This document shows positions 18,082 through 26,409 of a stretch of DNA of 49,832 nucleotides, piece by piece. The translations under genes were made by a program, and so were the position numbers. Every line of letters starts with the position of its first letter. Position 1 is the stretch's first letter. Source of the DNA: Pseudomonadota bacterium (GTDB lineage Bacteria > Pseudomonadota > Alphaproteobacteria > Kiloniellales > JACOMY01); assembly GCA_029781795.1 (NCBI GenBank), contig JAKOWB010000035.1, forward strand, positions 1-49,832, given 5' to 3'. Below the pieces are notes generated by a model, which had not been told where the DNA came from, did no database searches, and saw nothing but the letters and a program-made list of their open reading frames with translations.

Positions 18082-18681
18082 TCAGCCCGCGGCGGCCAGG
18101 TTCTGCTCCACGAACTCCCAGTTCACCATGTTCTGCAGGAAGGTCTGGATGAACTTCGGACGCAGGTTCTGGTAGTCCAGGTAGTAGGCGTGCTCCCAGA
18201 CGTCGAGCGTCAGCAGGGCCTTCTGGCCGTGGGCCATCGGCAGGTCGGCGTTGGCGGTGTTGGTGACGGCGAGCTTGCCGTCCTGGCCGACCACCAGCCA
18301 GGTCCAGCCGCTGCCGAAGTTGCTCTTGGCCTTGTCGTCGAAGGCGTCGAAGAAGGCCTTTTCGGAGCCGAAGTCGGCGGTGAGGCGTTTGGACAGCGCC
18401 GCGCCGGGCTTGCCGCCCTTGGGCGAGAGGCAGTTCCAGAAGAAGCTGTGGTTCCAGTGCTGGGCGGCCTGATTGAACAGCACCTGCTTGCCCTCGGCCT
18501 TGGCGGCCATGATGACCTCCTCGACGCTCTTGCCCTCGAGCGGGGTGCCGGCCAGCAGTTCGTTCGCCTTGTTGATATAGGCCAGGTGATGCTTGCCGTG
18601 GTGGAACTCGAAGGTGCGGGCCGACATGTGCGGCTCAAGGGCGGTGGGGGCAAAGGGCAGCGGGGGCAGGGTGAATGCCAT
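18082..18681 (-). CDS. sodB: Superoxide dismutase, iron type
   Basis: Converts superoxide to oxygen and hydrogen peroxide in the cytoplasm. 199 residues from ATG 18681, chosen over a GTG two codons upstream because GAGGAG is well spaced (9 bases) from the ATG. The metal ligands of the family are seen as H27 (FEFHHGKHH), H78 (HWNHSFFWNC), D160 and H164 (DVWEHAYYLDYQN). Gln74 in NQAAQHWNH is the iron-type hallmark. Sits 106 bases upstream of the tricorn gene on the same strand. Confidence 0.95.
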   Translation of the reverse strand: MAFTLPPLPFAPTALEPHMSARTFEFHHGKHHLAYINKANELLAGTPLEGKSVEEVIMAAKAEGKQVLFNQAAQHWNHSFFWNCLSPKGGKPGAALSKRLTADFGSEKAFFDAFDDKAKSNFGSGWTWLVVGQDGKLAVTNTANADLPMAHGQKALLTLDVWEHAYYLDYQNLRPKFIQTFLQNMVNWEFVEQNLAAAG

Positions 18682-18716
18682 CGTCACGATCTCCTCGACT
18701 GGGAAAATTCATTCGC

Positions 18717-18728
18717 TAGGGGCCCCTA
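18717..18728. promoter_or_regulatory. Perfect 12-bp palindrome upstream of sodB
   Basis: TAGGGGCCCCTA lies 36 bases before the sodB ATG, where an operator or part of the promoter would be. It is perfect and has no loop, so it suits a dimeric repressor, but it is short and the region is GC-rich, so it may be chance. Confidence 0.3.
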
Positions 18729-18793
18729 TTTAGGTGGAAGCCCGGGCGTCGCAAAGCGTCAACGCACCTGCTGCGACCATTGTTCCGCCAAGG

Positions 18794-18827
18794 AAAAAGG
18801 GCGCGGCGACCCGTGATCGCCGCGCCC
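18794..18827 (-). terminator. Rho-independent terminator after the urate-oxidase-N-like gene
   Basis: On the minus strand, GGGCGCGGCGA, a 7-base loop and TCGCCGCGCCC form a perfect 11-bp stem followed by five T. It begins 19 bases after the stop of the membrane-protein gene. Confidence 0.88.
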
Positions 18828-18846
18828 TCGCAACCAGTCCGCTTGC

Positions 18847-19458
18847 TCAGCCGAGGTTCTGCGCCCCGACCATGCAGAAGAGCATCGGCACCGACAGCAG
18901 CGTGTTGGTGCGCGAGAAGAGCATGGCGGTGCGGGCCGCCTTCTTCTTCTCGTCGGCGCTGGCCTCGACGATGCCCAGGGCCTTCTTCTGGTTCGGCCAG
19001 ATGATCATCCAGACGTTGAAGGCCATGATGATGCCCAGCCACATGCCGATGCCGATCAGCAGGACGTTGAAGTTGCTGAAGGCGCCGCCGGCGTCGGCGA
19101 TGTCGAGGGTCAGGGCCTCGACCATGTAGCTGTTCATATGCGCCAGGATCAGGCCGAAGATCAGCGTCGACAGCGCCGCCCAGCGGAACCAGAAGAGCGC
19201 GCGCGGCGCAATGTGCTTGGACACCGCGGGCTTCTGCTCGTCCGGGATGCCCGGCATCGCGATCATCTGCACGAAGTTGAAGAAGTAGAGCAGGCCGATC
19301 CACATCACGCCCGACAGGACATGCAGCCAGCGTACGACGAAGGGCCAGAAGGCCGCGCCGTTGAAACCGTTCATCGCGATGTAGAGCACGATCAGCAGCG
19401 CGGCCAGCACGAAGGCCGACACCACGACCTTGTTGAGATTCGACAGGATACCTGCCAT
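18847..19458 (-). CDS. Urate-oxidase N-terminal-domain membrane protein
   Basis: A 203-residue protein with about five membrane spans that matches the membrane part of bacterial urate hydroxylase PuuD-type proteins (Urate_ox_N family): WPFVVRWLHVLSGVMWIGLLYFFNFVQ in the second span, HIAPRALFWFRWAAL in the middle, and IGIGMWLGIIMAFNVWMIIWPNQKK. The C-terminal cytochrome c domain of PuuD is absent, so the chemistry is uncertain; it may bind heme through the conserved His residues. Start ATG 19458 has an AGGGAGGGG ribosome binding site; upstream in-frame codons are not family-like. Followed by a clear terminator. Confidence 0.8.
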   Translation of the reverse strand: MAGILSNLNKVVVSAFVLAALLIVLYIAMNGFNGAAFWPFVVRWLHVLSGVMWIGLLYFFNFVQMIAMPGIPDEQKPAVSKHIAPRALFWFRWAALSTLIFGLILAHMNSYMVEALTLDIADAGGAFSNFNVLLIGIGMWLGIIMAFNVWMIIWPNQKKALGIVEASADEKKKAARTAMLFSRTNTLLSVPMLFCMVGAQNLG

Positions 19459-19504
19459 GGACCCCTCCCTCAGGATCGCCTTTTGAGCGCGACATAACCC
19501 CAGT

Positions 19505-19526
19505 GGACTCGGGACCTCCCAAGTCC
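19505..19526. promoter_or_regulatory. 22-bp imperfect palindrome between divergent genes
   Basis: The half sites GGACTCGGGA and TCCCAAGTCC are mirror images apart from one base pair, separated by two central bases (9 of 10 pairs match). It lies in the divergent gap between the urate-oxidase-N-like gene and the squalene-synthase-like gene, so it could be an operator for either. Confidence 0.4.
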
Positions 19527-19591
19527 TTCCATAAAACCTTACCAATGGGGTCCGAATTGACAAGTTTCCCTGACGAGGGGAGGGCTATGCG

Positions 19592-20410
19592 GTGGCTCAG
19601 GCGCTGACGCCCTGCGGCGCGCTGCTGCGCGACGGCGACCCGGACCGCTACCTGACGGTGCTGGTCGCCGGCGGCCGCGCGGCCGCCGACCTCTTCGCGC
19701 TCTACGCCTTCAACCTGGAGCTGGCGCGCACCGCCGAGGTGGTGCGCGAGGCGATCCTCGGCCAGATCCGCCTGCAGTGGTGGCGCGACGCCCTGGCCGA
19801 GGGCGCGCCGCCGCGTCCCCACCCCGTGGTTGACGCCTTGCGCCCGCTCCTGGACAGCGGCCGGCTTCCGCGGGCCAAGGTGCTGGCGCTGATCGAGGCC
19901 CGCGAACGCGACTTGGAGAAGGAGGCGCCGGCGGACTATGCAGCCTTCCTTGGCTATTGCGCGACGACGGCTGGTGCCCTGAACGAACTTGCCGCGCAGT
20001 TTCTGGGCGGCGATGCGGAAGAGCAGGCGGCCGCGCGCCGGGTCGGCAGCGGTTGGGCGATCCTCGGCCTGTTGCGCGCGACGCGGCATCTGGCCCGGCA
20101 GGGGCGGGTCCTGCTGCCGGACGCGCTGCTGCGTGCCGCCGGCACCGACGCCCGCGCGCTGCTGGACCTCAGGCCGACGCCGGCCTTGGCCGAGGTCGGC
20201 CGGCATCTCGACCGCGAGGCGGCGCAGCTTCTGGCCGCTGCGCCGCGCCGGCCGCGCCGCGCGGTGCTGCAGCCCTTCCTGCTGGCGCGCCTGGCGCCAA
20301 GCTATCGCCGGCAACTGGCCCGCGCCGGCTTCGACCTGCTGGATCCGCGGCTCGGCGAGCGGCCGCCCGGCCTCGCCTGGCGGCTGGCGCTGCCGAGGAT
20401 GGGTGCATGA
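19592..20410 (+). CDS. Squalene/phytoene-synthase-like protein (NDUFAF6 type)
   Basis: A 272-residue member of the isoprenoid-synthase fold related to NDUFAF6, an assembly factor of mitochondrial complex I. The block YAFNLELARTAEVVREAILG plus QIRLQWWRDAL is family-typical. The aspartate-rich substrate motifs of true squalene and phytoene synthases are not seen, so enzyme activity is doubtful. Start GTG 19592 with GAGGGGAGGG upstream. Its stop overlaps the next ATG (ATGA). In related bacteria it follows secDF-Mth938 directly; here 4.9 kb of reverse-strand genes lie between. Confidence 0.82.
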   Translation: MAQALTPCGALLRDGDPDRYLTVLVAGGRAAADLFALYAFNLELARTAEVVREAILGQIRLQWWRDALAEGAPPRPHPVVDALRPLLDSGRLPRAKVLALIEARERDLEKEAPADYAAFLGYCATTAGALNELAAQFLGGDAEEQAAARRVGSGWAILGLLRATRHLARQGRVLLPDALLRAAGTDARALLDLRPTPALAEVGRHLDREAAQLLAAAPRRPRRAVLQPFLLARLAPSYRRQLARAGFDLLDPRLGERPPGLAWRLALPRMGA

Positions 20411-21066
20411 GCGATTGGATTCCCGAGCGCTGGCGCGGCGTGCCGCGCGGGCGGCAGTGGCGCAACATGCTGTTCAAGGACCACTGCCTGGTGCGCTGGC
20501 CGATCCCCAACGCGCACCGCGTGACCGACGAGTTCTGGCGCGCCGGCCAGCCGCTGCCCTTCCACTTCGCCCGCTGGCGGCGGCGCGGCATCCGCACCGT
20601 GGTGAACCTGCGCGGGCCGGTGAAGTTCGCGTCCTGGGTGCTGGCGCGTGAGGCGGCCGAGCGGCAGGGCCTGGCCTATGTGAACTACGGCTTGCGCTCG
20701 CGCGACCTGCCGACGCGGGAGGAACTGCTGGGCCTGCTCGAGCTGCTCGACGGCGCGCAGTATCCGCTGCTGATCCACTGCAAGTCGGGCAGCGACCGCA
20801 CCGGCCTGGTCGCCGGCATCTACCTGATCCATCGCAGGGGCGCGACGCCGGCCGAGGCGCTGCGCCAGCTGCGCTTCAAGTACCTGCACATGAAAAGCGG
20901 CAAGGCCGGCGTGCTGCGCCTGGTCATCACCGCCTTCGCCGAGAGCGGCGAGCGGGACTTCCGCCGCTGGGTGGAGACGGCCTACGACCCGGCGCCCCTG
21001 GCCGCCCGCTGGGGCGAGTGGACCTGGCGCGGCGCGCTCTTCGAACGGCTGCTGCGGCGGGAATAG
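20407..21066 (+). CDS. Dual-specificity/tyrosine phosphatase family protein
   Basis: A 219-residue cysteine phosphatase. The P-loop HCKSGSDRTG holds Cys125 and Arg131 (C-x5-R), and Asp100 in RSRDLP is a likely general acid. The N-terminal KDHCLVRWPIPNAHRVTDEFWRAGQ is the lead-in of bacterial DSP-like proteins, which act on protein or phospho-sugar substrates; the substrate is unknown. No signal peptide, so cytoplasmic. Overlaps the preceding gene and is convergent with trmFO, with 10 bases between stops. Confidence 0.85.
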   Translation: MSDWIPERWRGVPRGRQWRNMLFKDHCLVRWPIPNAHRVTDEFWRAGQPLPFHFARWRRRGIRTVVNLRGPVKFASWVLAREAAERQGLAYVNYGLRSRDLPTREELLGLLELLDGAQYPLLIHCKSGSDRTGLVAGIYLIHRRGATPAEALRQLRFKYLHMKSGKAGVLRLVITAFAESGERDFRRWVETAYDPAPLAARWGEWTWRGALFERLLRRE

Positions 21067-21076
21067 CGGCCGGCGC

Positions 21077-22453
21077 TCAGGCCGCCGCGCGCCCGCCTAG
21101 CCAGGCCGTGAGGTCAGCACGGGCCCGGGCAGCATAGAGCGGCTTCAACTGCTTGCCCTTCAGCGGCCGGCGCGCGTTCGGCTGCAGGCGGGCTTCCAGC
21201 GGCAGCGGCGGGAAGAGGCCGAAGTTCACGTTCATCGGCTGGAACGACGCGGCGTCCGCGCCGCCGGTGATGTGGCCCAGCAGGGCGCCCAGCGCGGTGG
21301 TCGGCGGCGGTGCCTCGGCTGCCTGGCCCAGGCGCTCGGCGGCGGCGAAGCGGCCGGCCAGCAGACCGATGGCGGCGCTTTCGACATAGCCCTCGACGCC
21401 GGTGATCTGGCCGGCGAAGCGCAACGCCGGACGCGCCTTGAGGCGCAGTCGCGCGTCCAGCAGGCGTGGCGAATTGATGAAGGTGTTGCGATGCAGCCCG
21501 CCGAGGCGCGCGAACTCCGCGTTCTCCAGCCCGGGTATCATGCGGAAGATGCGCACCTGCTCGCCGTGCTTCAGCTTGGTCTGGAAGCCGACGAGGTTGA
21601 AGAGGGTGCCGAGCGCGTTGTCCTGGCGCAGCTGCACAACGGCCCAGGGCCGGCGCTGGGCATGCGGGTCGAACAGGCCGACCGGCTTCATCGGGCCCCA
21701 GCGCAGCGTGTCGAGCCCGCGCTCGGCCATGACCTCGATCGGCAGGCAGCCCTCGAAGTAGGGGACGCTTTCCCACTCCTTGAAGCTGGTCTTCTCGCCG
21801 GCGCGCAGGGCCTCGATGAAGGCGGCGTACTCAGCCTTGTCGAGCGGGCAGTTGATGTAGTCGGCGCCGTCGCCCTCCGGCCCCACCTTGTCGTAGCGCG
21901 ACTGGAACCAGGCGCGGCTCATGTCGATCGACTCGCGGTGCACGATCGGCGCGATGGCGTCGAAGAAGGACAGGTACTCCTCGCCGGTCAGGCCCTTGAT
22001 GGCCTCCGACAGCGCGGGGGAGGTGAGGGGACCGGTCGCCAGGATCACGCTGTCCCACTCGGCCGGCGGCAGGCCCGGCAGCTCCTCGCGCCGGATCTCG
22101 ACCAGGGGATCGGCCGCCAGCGCCGCCGTCACCGCGTCGGAGAAGCCGTCGCGGTCCACCGCCAGCGCGCCGCCAGCCGGCACCTTGTGACGGTCGGCGC
22201 TGCCCAGGATCAGCGAGCCGAGGCGCCGCATCTCCTCGTGCAGCAGGCCGACGGCGTTGCCCTCGGGATCGTCGGAGCGGAAGGAGTTGGAACAGACCAG
22301 CTCGGCCAGGCCCTCGCCCTTGTGCGCGTCGGTGCGGCGGACCGGGCGCATTTCGTGCAGCACCACCGGCACGCCGGCGCGCGCGAGCTGCCAGGCTGCC
22401 TCGCTGCCGGCGAGGCCGCCACCGACGACATGGACGGGCATAGGATCGGACAT
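21077..22453 (-). CDS. trmFO: Methylenetetrahydrofolate-tRNA-(uracil-5-)-methyltransferase
   Basis: Makes m5U54 in the T loop of tRNA using methylene-THF and FADH2. The N-terminal dinucleotide fold [19 protein letters not shown] binds [25 protein letters not shown] carries the conserved Cys54, and [14 protein letters not shown] the second conserved Cys. Length 458 is normal. TrmFO in place of SAM-dependent TrmA is common in alphaproteobacteria. Divergent from the hydantoinase gene. Confidence 0.96.
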   Translation of the reverse strand: MSDPMPVHVVGGGLAGSEAAWQLARAGVPVVLHEMRPVRRTDAHKGEGLAELVCSNSFRSDDPEGNAVGLLHEEMRRLGSLILGSADRHKVPAGGALAVDRDGFSDAVTAALAADPLVEIRREELPGLPPAEWDSVILATGPLTSPALSEAIKGLTGEEYLSFFDAIAPIVHRESIDMSRAWFQSRYDKVGPEGDGADYINCPLDKAEYAAFIEALRAGEKTSFKEWESVPYFEGCLPIEVMAERGLDTLRWGPMKPVGLFDPHAQRRPWAVVQLRQDNALGTLFNLVGFQTKLKHGEQVRIFRMIPGLENAEFARLGGLHRNTFINSPRLLDARLRLKARPALRFAGQITGVEGYVESAAIGLLAGRFAAAERLGQAAEAPPPTTALGALLGHITGGADAASFQPMNVNFGLFPPLPLEARLQPNARRPLKGKQLKPLYAARARADLTAWLGGRAAA

Positions 22454-22552
22454 GCGGCTTGCTTAGGGCAGGGGCGGGCGGCCCGCAACCCCCGTTGCCA
22501 AACCCCGCCCCAAGTGCTTCCTAGCGCCGGACCTTCCAGGAGCGTCACGGCC

Positions 22553-24559
22553 TTGTCCCTGCTTCTCGGCTTCGATACCGGCGGCACCTTCACCGACGCG
22601 GTGCTCTATGACGAGGCGCTGGGCGTGGTGGCCAAGGCCAAGGCGCTGACCAGCAAGCACGACCTGGCCATCGGCGTCGGCCAGGCGATGGACGCGGTGC
22701 TGGCGGCCCACGGCATGACCGGGCGCGAGCGCGAGATCGCGCTGGTCTCGCTCTCCACCACCCTTGCCACCAACGCCCTGGTCGAGAGCCACGGCAACCC
22801 GGTCGGCCTCATCCTGCTGGGCTATCCGCCGCAGGCGCTGGAGCGCGCCGGCCTGCGCGAGGCGCTGCGCGGCGACCCCGTCGCCTTCCTGGCCGGCGGC
22901 CACACCGCGGGCGGCGAGCCGCAGGCGCCGCTGGACAGGGCCAAGGCGCTGGAGGCGGTGCGCGCCATGGCGCCGCAGGTACAGTCCTTCGCCGTCGCCG
23001 GCTTCTTCGCCGTGCGCAACCCGGAGCACGAGCTGGCGCTGAGCCAGTGGATCCGCGCGGAGACCGGCCTGCCGGTGACCTGCGCGCACCTGCTCTCCTC
23101 GGCGCTCGACGCGCCGCGCCGGGCGCTGACCGCGGTGCTGAACGCGCGCCTCATCCCGCTGATCACGCAGTTGGTCGAGGCGGTGCAGGGCCTGATGCGC
23201 GCGCGCGGCCTCGCCTGCCCGCTGACCGTGGTCAAGGGCGACGGCTCGCTGATCAGCGACCAGGTGGCCCTGGCCTCGCCAGTCGAGACGATCCTGTCGG
23301 GCCCCGCCGCCAGCGTGGTCGGCGCGCGCGCCCTGGCCGCCGGGCAGGCAGGCGCGGAGGATGCCTTCATCTCCGACATCGGCGGCACCACGACGGACAT
23401 CGCCGTGCTGCACGGCGGCCGCCCGGTGCTGAACCGCGACGGCGCCACGGTCGGCGGCTTCCGCACCATGGTCGAGGCCGTGGCGGTGCACACACTGGGC
23501 CTCGGCGGCGACAGCGAGGTGCAGGCGGATCGCAAGGGGCCCCTCAAGGTCGGGCCGCGCCGCGCCGTGCCGCTCTCGCTGCTCGCCAAGGAGCATCCTG
23601 GCGTGCTGGAAATCCTCAGCGCCCAACTGGCCAAGGAAGAGCCGGCGCCGAGCGACGCGCGCTTCGCCCTGCGCCTGCGCCGCCTGGCCGAGAACGCGCC
23701 GCTGAAGCCGGCCGAGCGCAAAGTCTGGGAGCGCCTCGCGGAGGGGCCGCAGCCGCTGGAGAGCCTGGCCGACGACTACCTGGCGCAGAAGTCGCTGCAG
23801 CGCCTGGTCGACCGCGGCCTCGCCATCGTCTCCACCGTGACGCCGAGCGACGCCGCGCATCTGCTGGGCCGCCAGGCGACCTGGAGCCTGGAGGGTGCGC
23901 GCCTGGGCTGCGCCATCCTGGCGCGCCAGGCCGGGCGCGACGGGCCCGACGCCGTGGCGGCGGAGATCTTCGACCGCGTCGCCGCGCTCTCGGCCGAGGC
24001 GCTGGTGACCGCGGCGCTGGCGGAGGAGGGCGGCCCGCCGGCCCTGCCCGACGGCCTGGGGCGCCTGCTGCTCGACCGCGCGCTGCTGGAGCGGAAGGGC
24101 CGGCCGCTGGTCGGCGCCCGCATCACGCTGGAGCGCCCGGTGATCGCCATCGGCGCGCCGGCCGCGACCTATTACGGCGCGGTGGCAGAACGCCTGGGCA
24201 CGGCGCTGCTGCTGCCGGACCACGCCGAGGTCTGCAACGCCGTCGGCGCCGTCGCCAGCGGCATCGTGCAGCGCGCGCGCCTGGTCATCACCCAGCCGGC
24301 CGAGGGCAAGTTCCGCGCCCACCTGCCGGGCGGCGTGCAGGATTTCCACGAGCTGGAACTCGCCGCCGCCGCCACCCTGGCCGCCGCCGAGGCGCAGGCC
24401 CGCCAGATGGCGCTGGATGCCGGCGCCGGCGAGATCCGCCTGGAGACCAGCCGCGACGACACCGTGGTCGAGGGCCCCGGCGGCTTGCGGACCTTCCTGG
24501 AGAGCGTCATCGTGGCCACCGCCGCGGGCCGCCCGCGGCTCGCCGAACACCGGAGCTGA
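22553..24559 (+). CDS. Hydantoinase/oxoprolinase subunit A-like protein
   Basis: 668 residues of the HyuA/OplA ATP-dependent family that hydrolyses hydantoins or 5-oxoproline. The actin-like ATPase phosphate loops are LGFDTGGTFTDAVLYD at the start and ISDIGGTTTDIAVLHGG near 280. Start is TTG 22553 with AGGAG 10 bases upstream; the frame is open far upstream but only as antisense of trmFO. No HyuB gene is adjacent, which is unusual for the two-subunit type. Followed 9 bases later by an N-carbamoyl amidohydrolase, so a ureide or hydantoin-type degradation step is likely, with the substrate unknown. Confidence 0.82.
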   Translation: MSLLLGFDTGGTFTDAVLYDEALGVVAKAKALTSKHDLAIGVGQAMDAVLAAHGMTGREREIALVSLSTTLATNALVESHGNPVGLILLGYPPQALERAGLREALRGDPVAFLAGGHTAGGEPQAPLDRAKALEAVRAMAPQVQSFAVAGFFAVRNPEHELALSQWIRAETGLPVTCAHLLSSALDAPRRALTAVLNARLIPLITQLVEAVQGLMRARGLACPLTVVKGDGSLISDQVALASPVETILSGPAASVVGARALAAGQAGAEDAFISDIGGTTTDIAVLHGGRPVLNRDGATVGGFRTMVEAVAVHTLGLGGDSEVQADRKGPLKVGPRRAVPLSLLAKEHPGVLEILSAQLAKEEPAPSDARFALRLRRLAENAPLKPAERKVWERLAEGPQPLESLADDYLAQKSLQRLVDRGLAIVSTVTPSDAAHLLGRQATWSLEGARLGCAILARQAGRDGPDAVAAEIFDRVAALSAEALVTAALAEEGGPPALPDGLGRLLLDRALLERKGRPLVGARITLERPVIAIGAPAATYYGAVAERLGTALLLPDHAEVCNAVGAVASGIVQRARLVITQPAEGKFRAHLPGGVQDFHELELAAAATLAAAEAQARQMALDAGAGEIRLETSRDDTVVEGPGGLRTFLESVIVATAAGRPRLAEHRS

Positions 24560-24568
24560 CGGAACATC

Positions 24569-25804
24569 ATGGACAACCTGCGCATCAACGCCGACCGCCT
24601 GTGGGAAAGCCTGATGGAGATGGCGAAGATCGGCGGCACCAAGAAGGGCGGCGTCTGCCGCCTGGCGCTGACCGACCTGGACCGCCAGGGCCGCGACCTT
24701 TTCACCAAGTGGTGCGAGGCGGTGGGCTGCACCGTCTCGGTCGATGCCGTCGGCAACATGTTCGCCCGGCGGCCGGGGCGCGATCCGAACCGGCCGGCGG
24801 TGATGACCGGCAGCCACCTGGACAGCCAGCCGACCGGCGGCAAGTTCGACGGCGCCTATGGCGTGCTGGCGGGCCTGGAGGTGCTGCGCACGCTGCACGA
24901 CCTGAAGATCGAGACCGAGGCGCCGGTCGAGGTGGTGGTCTGGACCAACGAGGAGGGCAGCCGCTTCGCCCCGGCCATGATGGGCTCGGGCGCCTATGCC
25001 GGCGTCTTCTCGCTGGAGGAGACCCTGGCCAAGACCGACGAGGAGGGGACGAGTTTCGGCCAGGCACTGCGGGACATCGGCTATCAGGGCGAGGGGCTGG
25101 GCGGCCGGCCCTGCGCCGCCTATTTCGAGGCGCACATCGAGCAGGGGCCGATCCTGGAGGCCAACGCCAAGACCATCGGCGTGGTCACCGGCGCGCAGGG
25201 CCAGCGCTGGTACGAGATCACCCTGACCGGGCAGGAGGCGCACGCCGGCCCGACGCCCATGGCCCGCCGCAAGGACGCCCTGGTCGGCGCCGCCAAGGTG
25301 GTGCAGGGCGTCAACGCCATCGGCCACGCGCTGCAGCCCGGTGCCTGCGCCACGGTCGGCGTGCTCAAGGTGCATCCGGCCAGCCGCAACGTGATCCCCG
25401 GCGAATGCTGGCTGACAGTCGACTTCCGTCATCCGGACGACACCAAGCTGCTGGAGATGGACCGGCGCCTGCGGGCCCTCGTTGCCCAAGCCGCGGAAGA
25501 GGGCGGGCTGACCTTCAAGATCGAGCAGATCTGGGAATTCCCGGCGACGCCCTTCACGCCCGAACTGGTGGACGCGGTGCGGCGTGGCGCCGAGCGCGGC
25601 GGCTATGCCCACCAGGACATCATCTCCGGCGCCGGGCACGACGCCATCTACATGGCGCGGGTCGCGCCCACCGCGATGATCTTCGTGCCCTGCGAGGAAG
25701 GCATCAGCCACAACGAAATCGAGAACGCCACGCCGCAGGACCTGGCGGCCGGCTGCAACGTGCTGCTGAACGCCATGCTGGACCGTGCCGGGGTGGCCAC
25801 GTGA
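24569..25804 (+). CDS. M20-family N-carbamoyl-amino-acid hydrolase (allantoate/ureidopropionase type)
   Basis: 411-residue zinc amidohydrolase. Metal ligands are visible in GSHLDSQPTGGKFDGAYG (His83, Asp94), WTNEEGSRF (Glu129) and AHIEQGP. The dimerisation (lid) insert follows, with GQEAHAGPTPMARRKDAL inside it. The family opens N-carbamoyl amino acids, beta-ureidopropionate or allantoate, and fits the product of the hydantoinase-like gene 9 bases upstream. Its stop overlaps the next start (GTGA). Confidence 0.9.
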   Translation: MDNLRINADRLWESLMEMAKIGGTKKGGVCRLALTDLDRQGRDLFTKWCEAVGCTVSVDAVGNMFARRPGRDPNRPAVMTGSHLDSQPTGGKFDGAYGVLAGLEVLRTLHDLKIETEAPVEVVVWTNEEGSRFAPAMMGSGAYAGVFSLEETLAKTDEEGTSFGQALRDIGYQGEGLGGRPCAAYFEAHIEQGPILEANAKTIGVVTGAQGQRWYEITLTGQEAHAGPTPMARRKDALVGAAKVVQGVNAIGHALQPGACATVGVLKVHPASRNVIPGECWLTVDFRHPDDTKLLEMDRRLRALVAQAAEEGGLTFKIEQIWEFPATPFTPELVDAVRRGAERGGYAHQDIISGAGHDAIYMARVAPTAMIFVPCEEGISHNEIENATPQDLAAGCNVLLNAMLDRAGVAT

Positions 25805-26409
25805 AGGCTGCCGCGGGCGCACTCGCCCTGCTGCTGCTCGGCGCCTGCCAGCACGGCGGCAGCCTGCCCAGCGTCGATAAGGCCCTGGTCGGAGTGGACC
25901 AGCTGACGCCGGATGCCTTTCCCTTCTGCTCCGACCACGGCTGCGAGGTGCAGCAGACGGTGCATTTCACCGCGCAACAGTGGGCCGAGATCGTCGGGCC
26001 CTTGGCGGAGCCCTCGGCCGACGCCGCGGCCGAACGCCAGGCGGTGGCCGAGGCAGTGGGGCGCTACGAGACGCTGGCCGGCCTGCAGACCGGCACCAGC
26101 GTCGACGACGGCGGGACCCACACCTTTCCCGGCCGGCGGCAGCAGGACTGCGTGGATGAGTCGGTCAACACCACCCGCTTCCTGACCATGCTCGACAAGG
26201 CCGGCGTGCTGCATTTCCACCAGCACGGCCATCCGGTGCATCGCGCCTTCGCCGGCGGCTTCAGCCACATGACGGCGACGCTGCGCGCGCTGGACGGCAG
26301 TGGCACCTGGGCCATCGACTCCTGGTTCTGGGACAACGGCCACCCGGCGGAGGTCGTGCCGCTCGACACCTGGCTCGCCGGCTGGAACCCGCCGGGCTTC
26401 CACAACTAG
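25801..26409 (+). CDS. Lipoprotein of unknown function with possible transglutaminase-like triad
   Basis: 202 residues from GTG 25801, which overlaps the stop of the amidohydrolase. The signal ends in the lipobox LGAC (Cys16). I do not recognise a family. Seen: a Cys in QDCVDESVNTTRFLTML (C117), a His in FSHMTATLRAL (H156) and an Asp in WAIDSWFWDNG (D173), in the order and spacing of the transglutaminase/NlpC-like Cys-His-Asp triad, plus C43 and C48 that could pair. Activity is inference. It is co-transcribed with the amidohydrolase and convergent with the next gene, overlapping it by 4 bases. Confidence 0.7.
   Translation: MKAAAGALALLLLGACQHGGSLPSVDKALVGVDQLTPDAFPFCSDHGCEVQQTVHFTAQQWAEIVGPLAEPSADAAAERQAVAEAVGRYETLAGLQTGTSVDDGGTHTFPGRRQQDCVDESVNTTRFLTMLDKAGVLHFHQHGHPVHRAFAGGFSHMTATLRALDGSGTWAIDSWFWDNGHPAEVVPLDTWLAGWNPPGFHN

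Noticed and set aside
21272..22552. Long N-terminal extension of the hydantoinase-like frame
   Set aside because: It is antisense to trmFO; the family N-terminus LLGFDTGGTFTD begins just after the TTG at 22553.
23047..25800. Extension of the lipoprotein frame upstream into the amidohydrolase gene
   Set aside because: Low-complexity Arg/Gly/Ala shadow; the signal peptide and lipobox fix the start at 25801.
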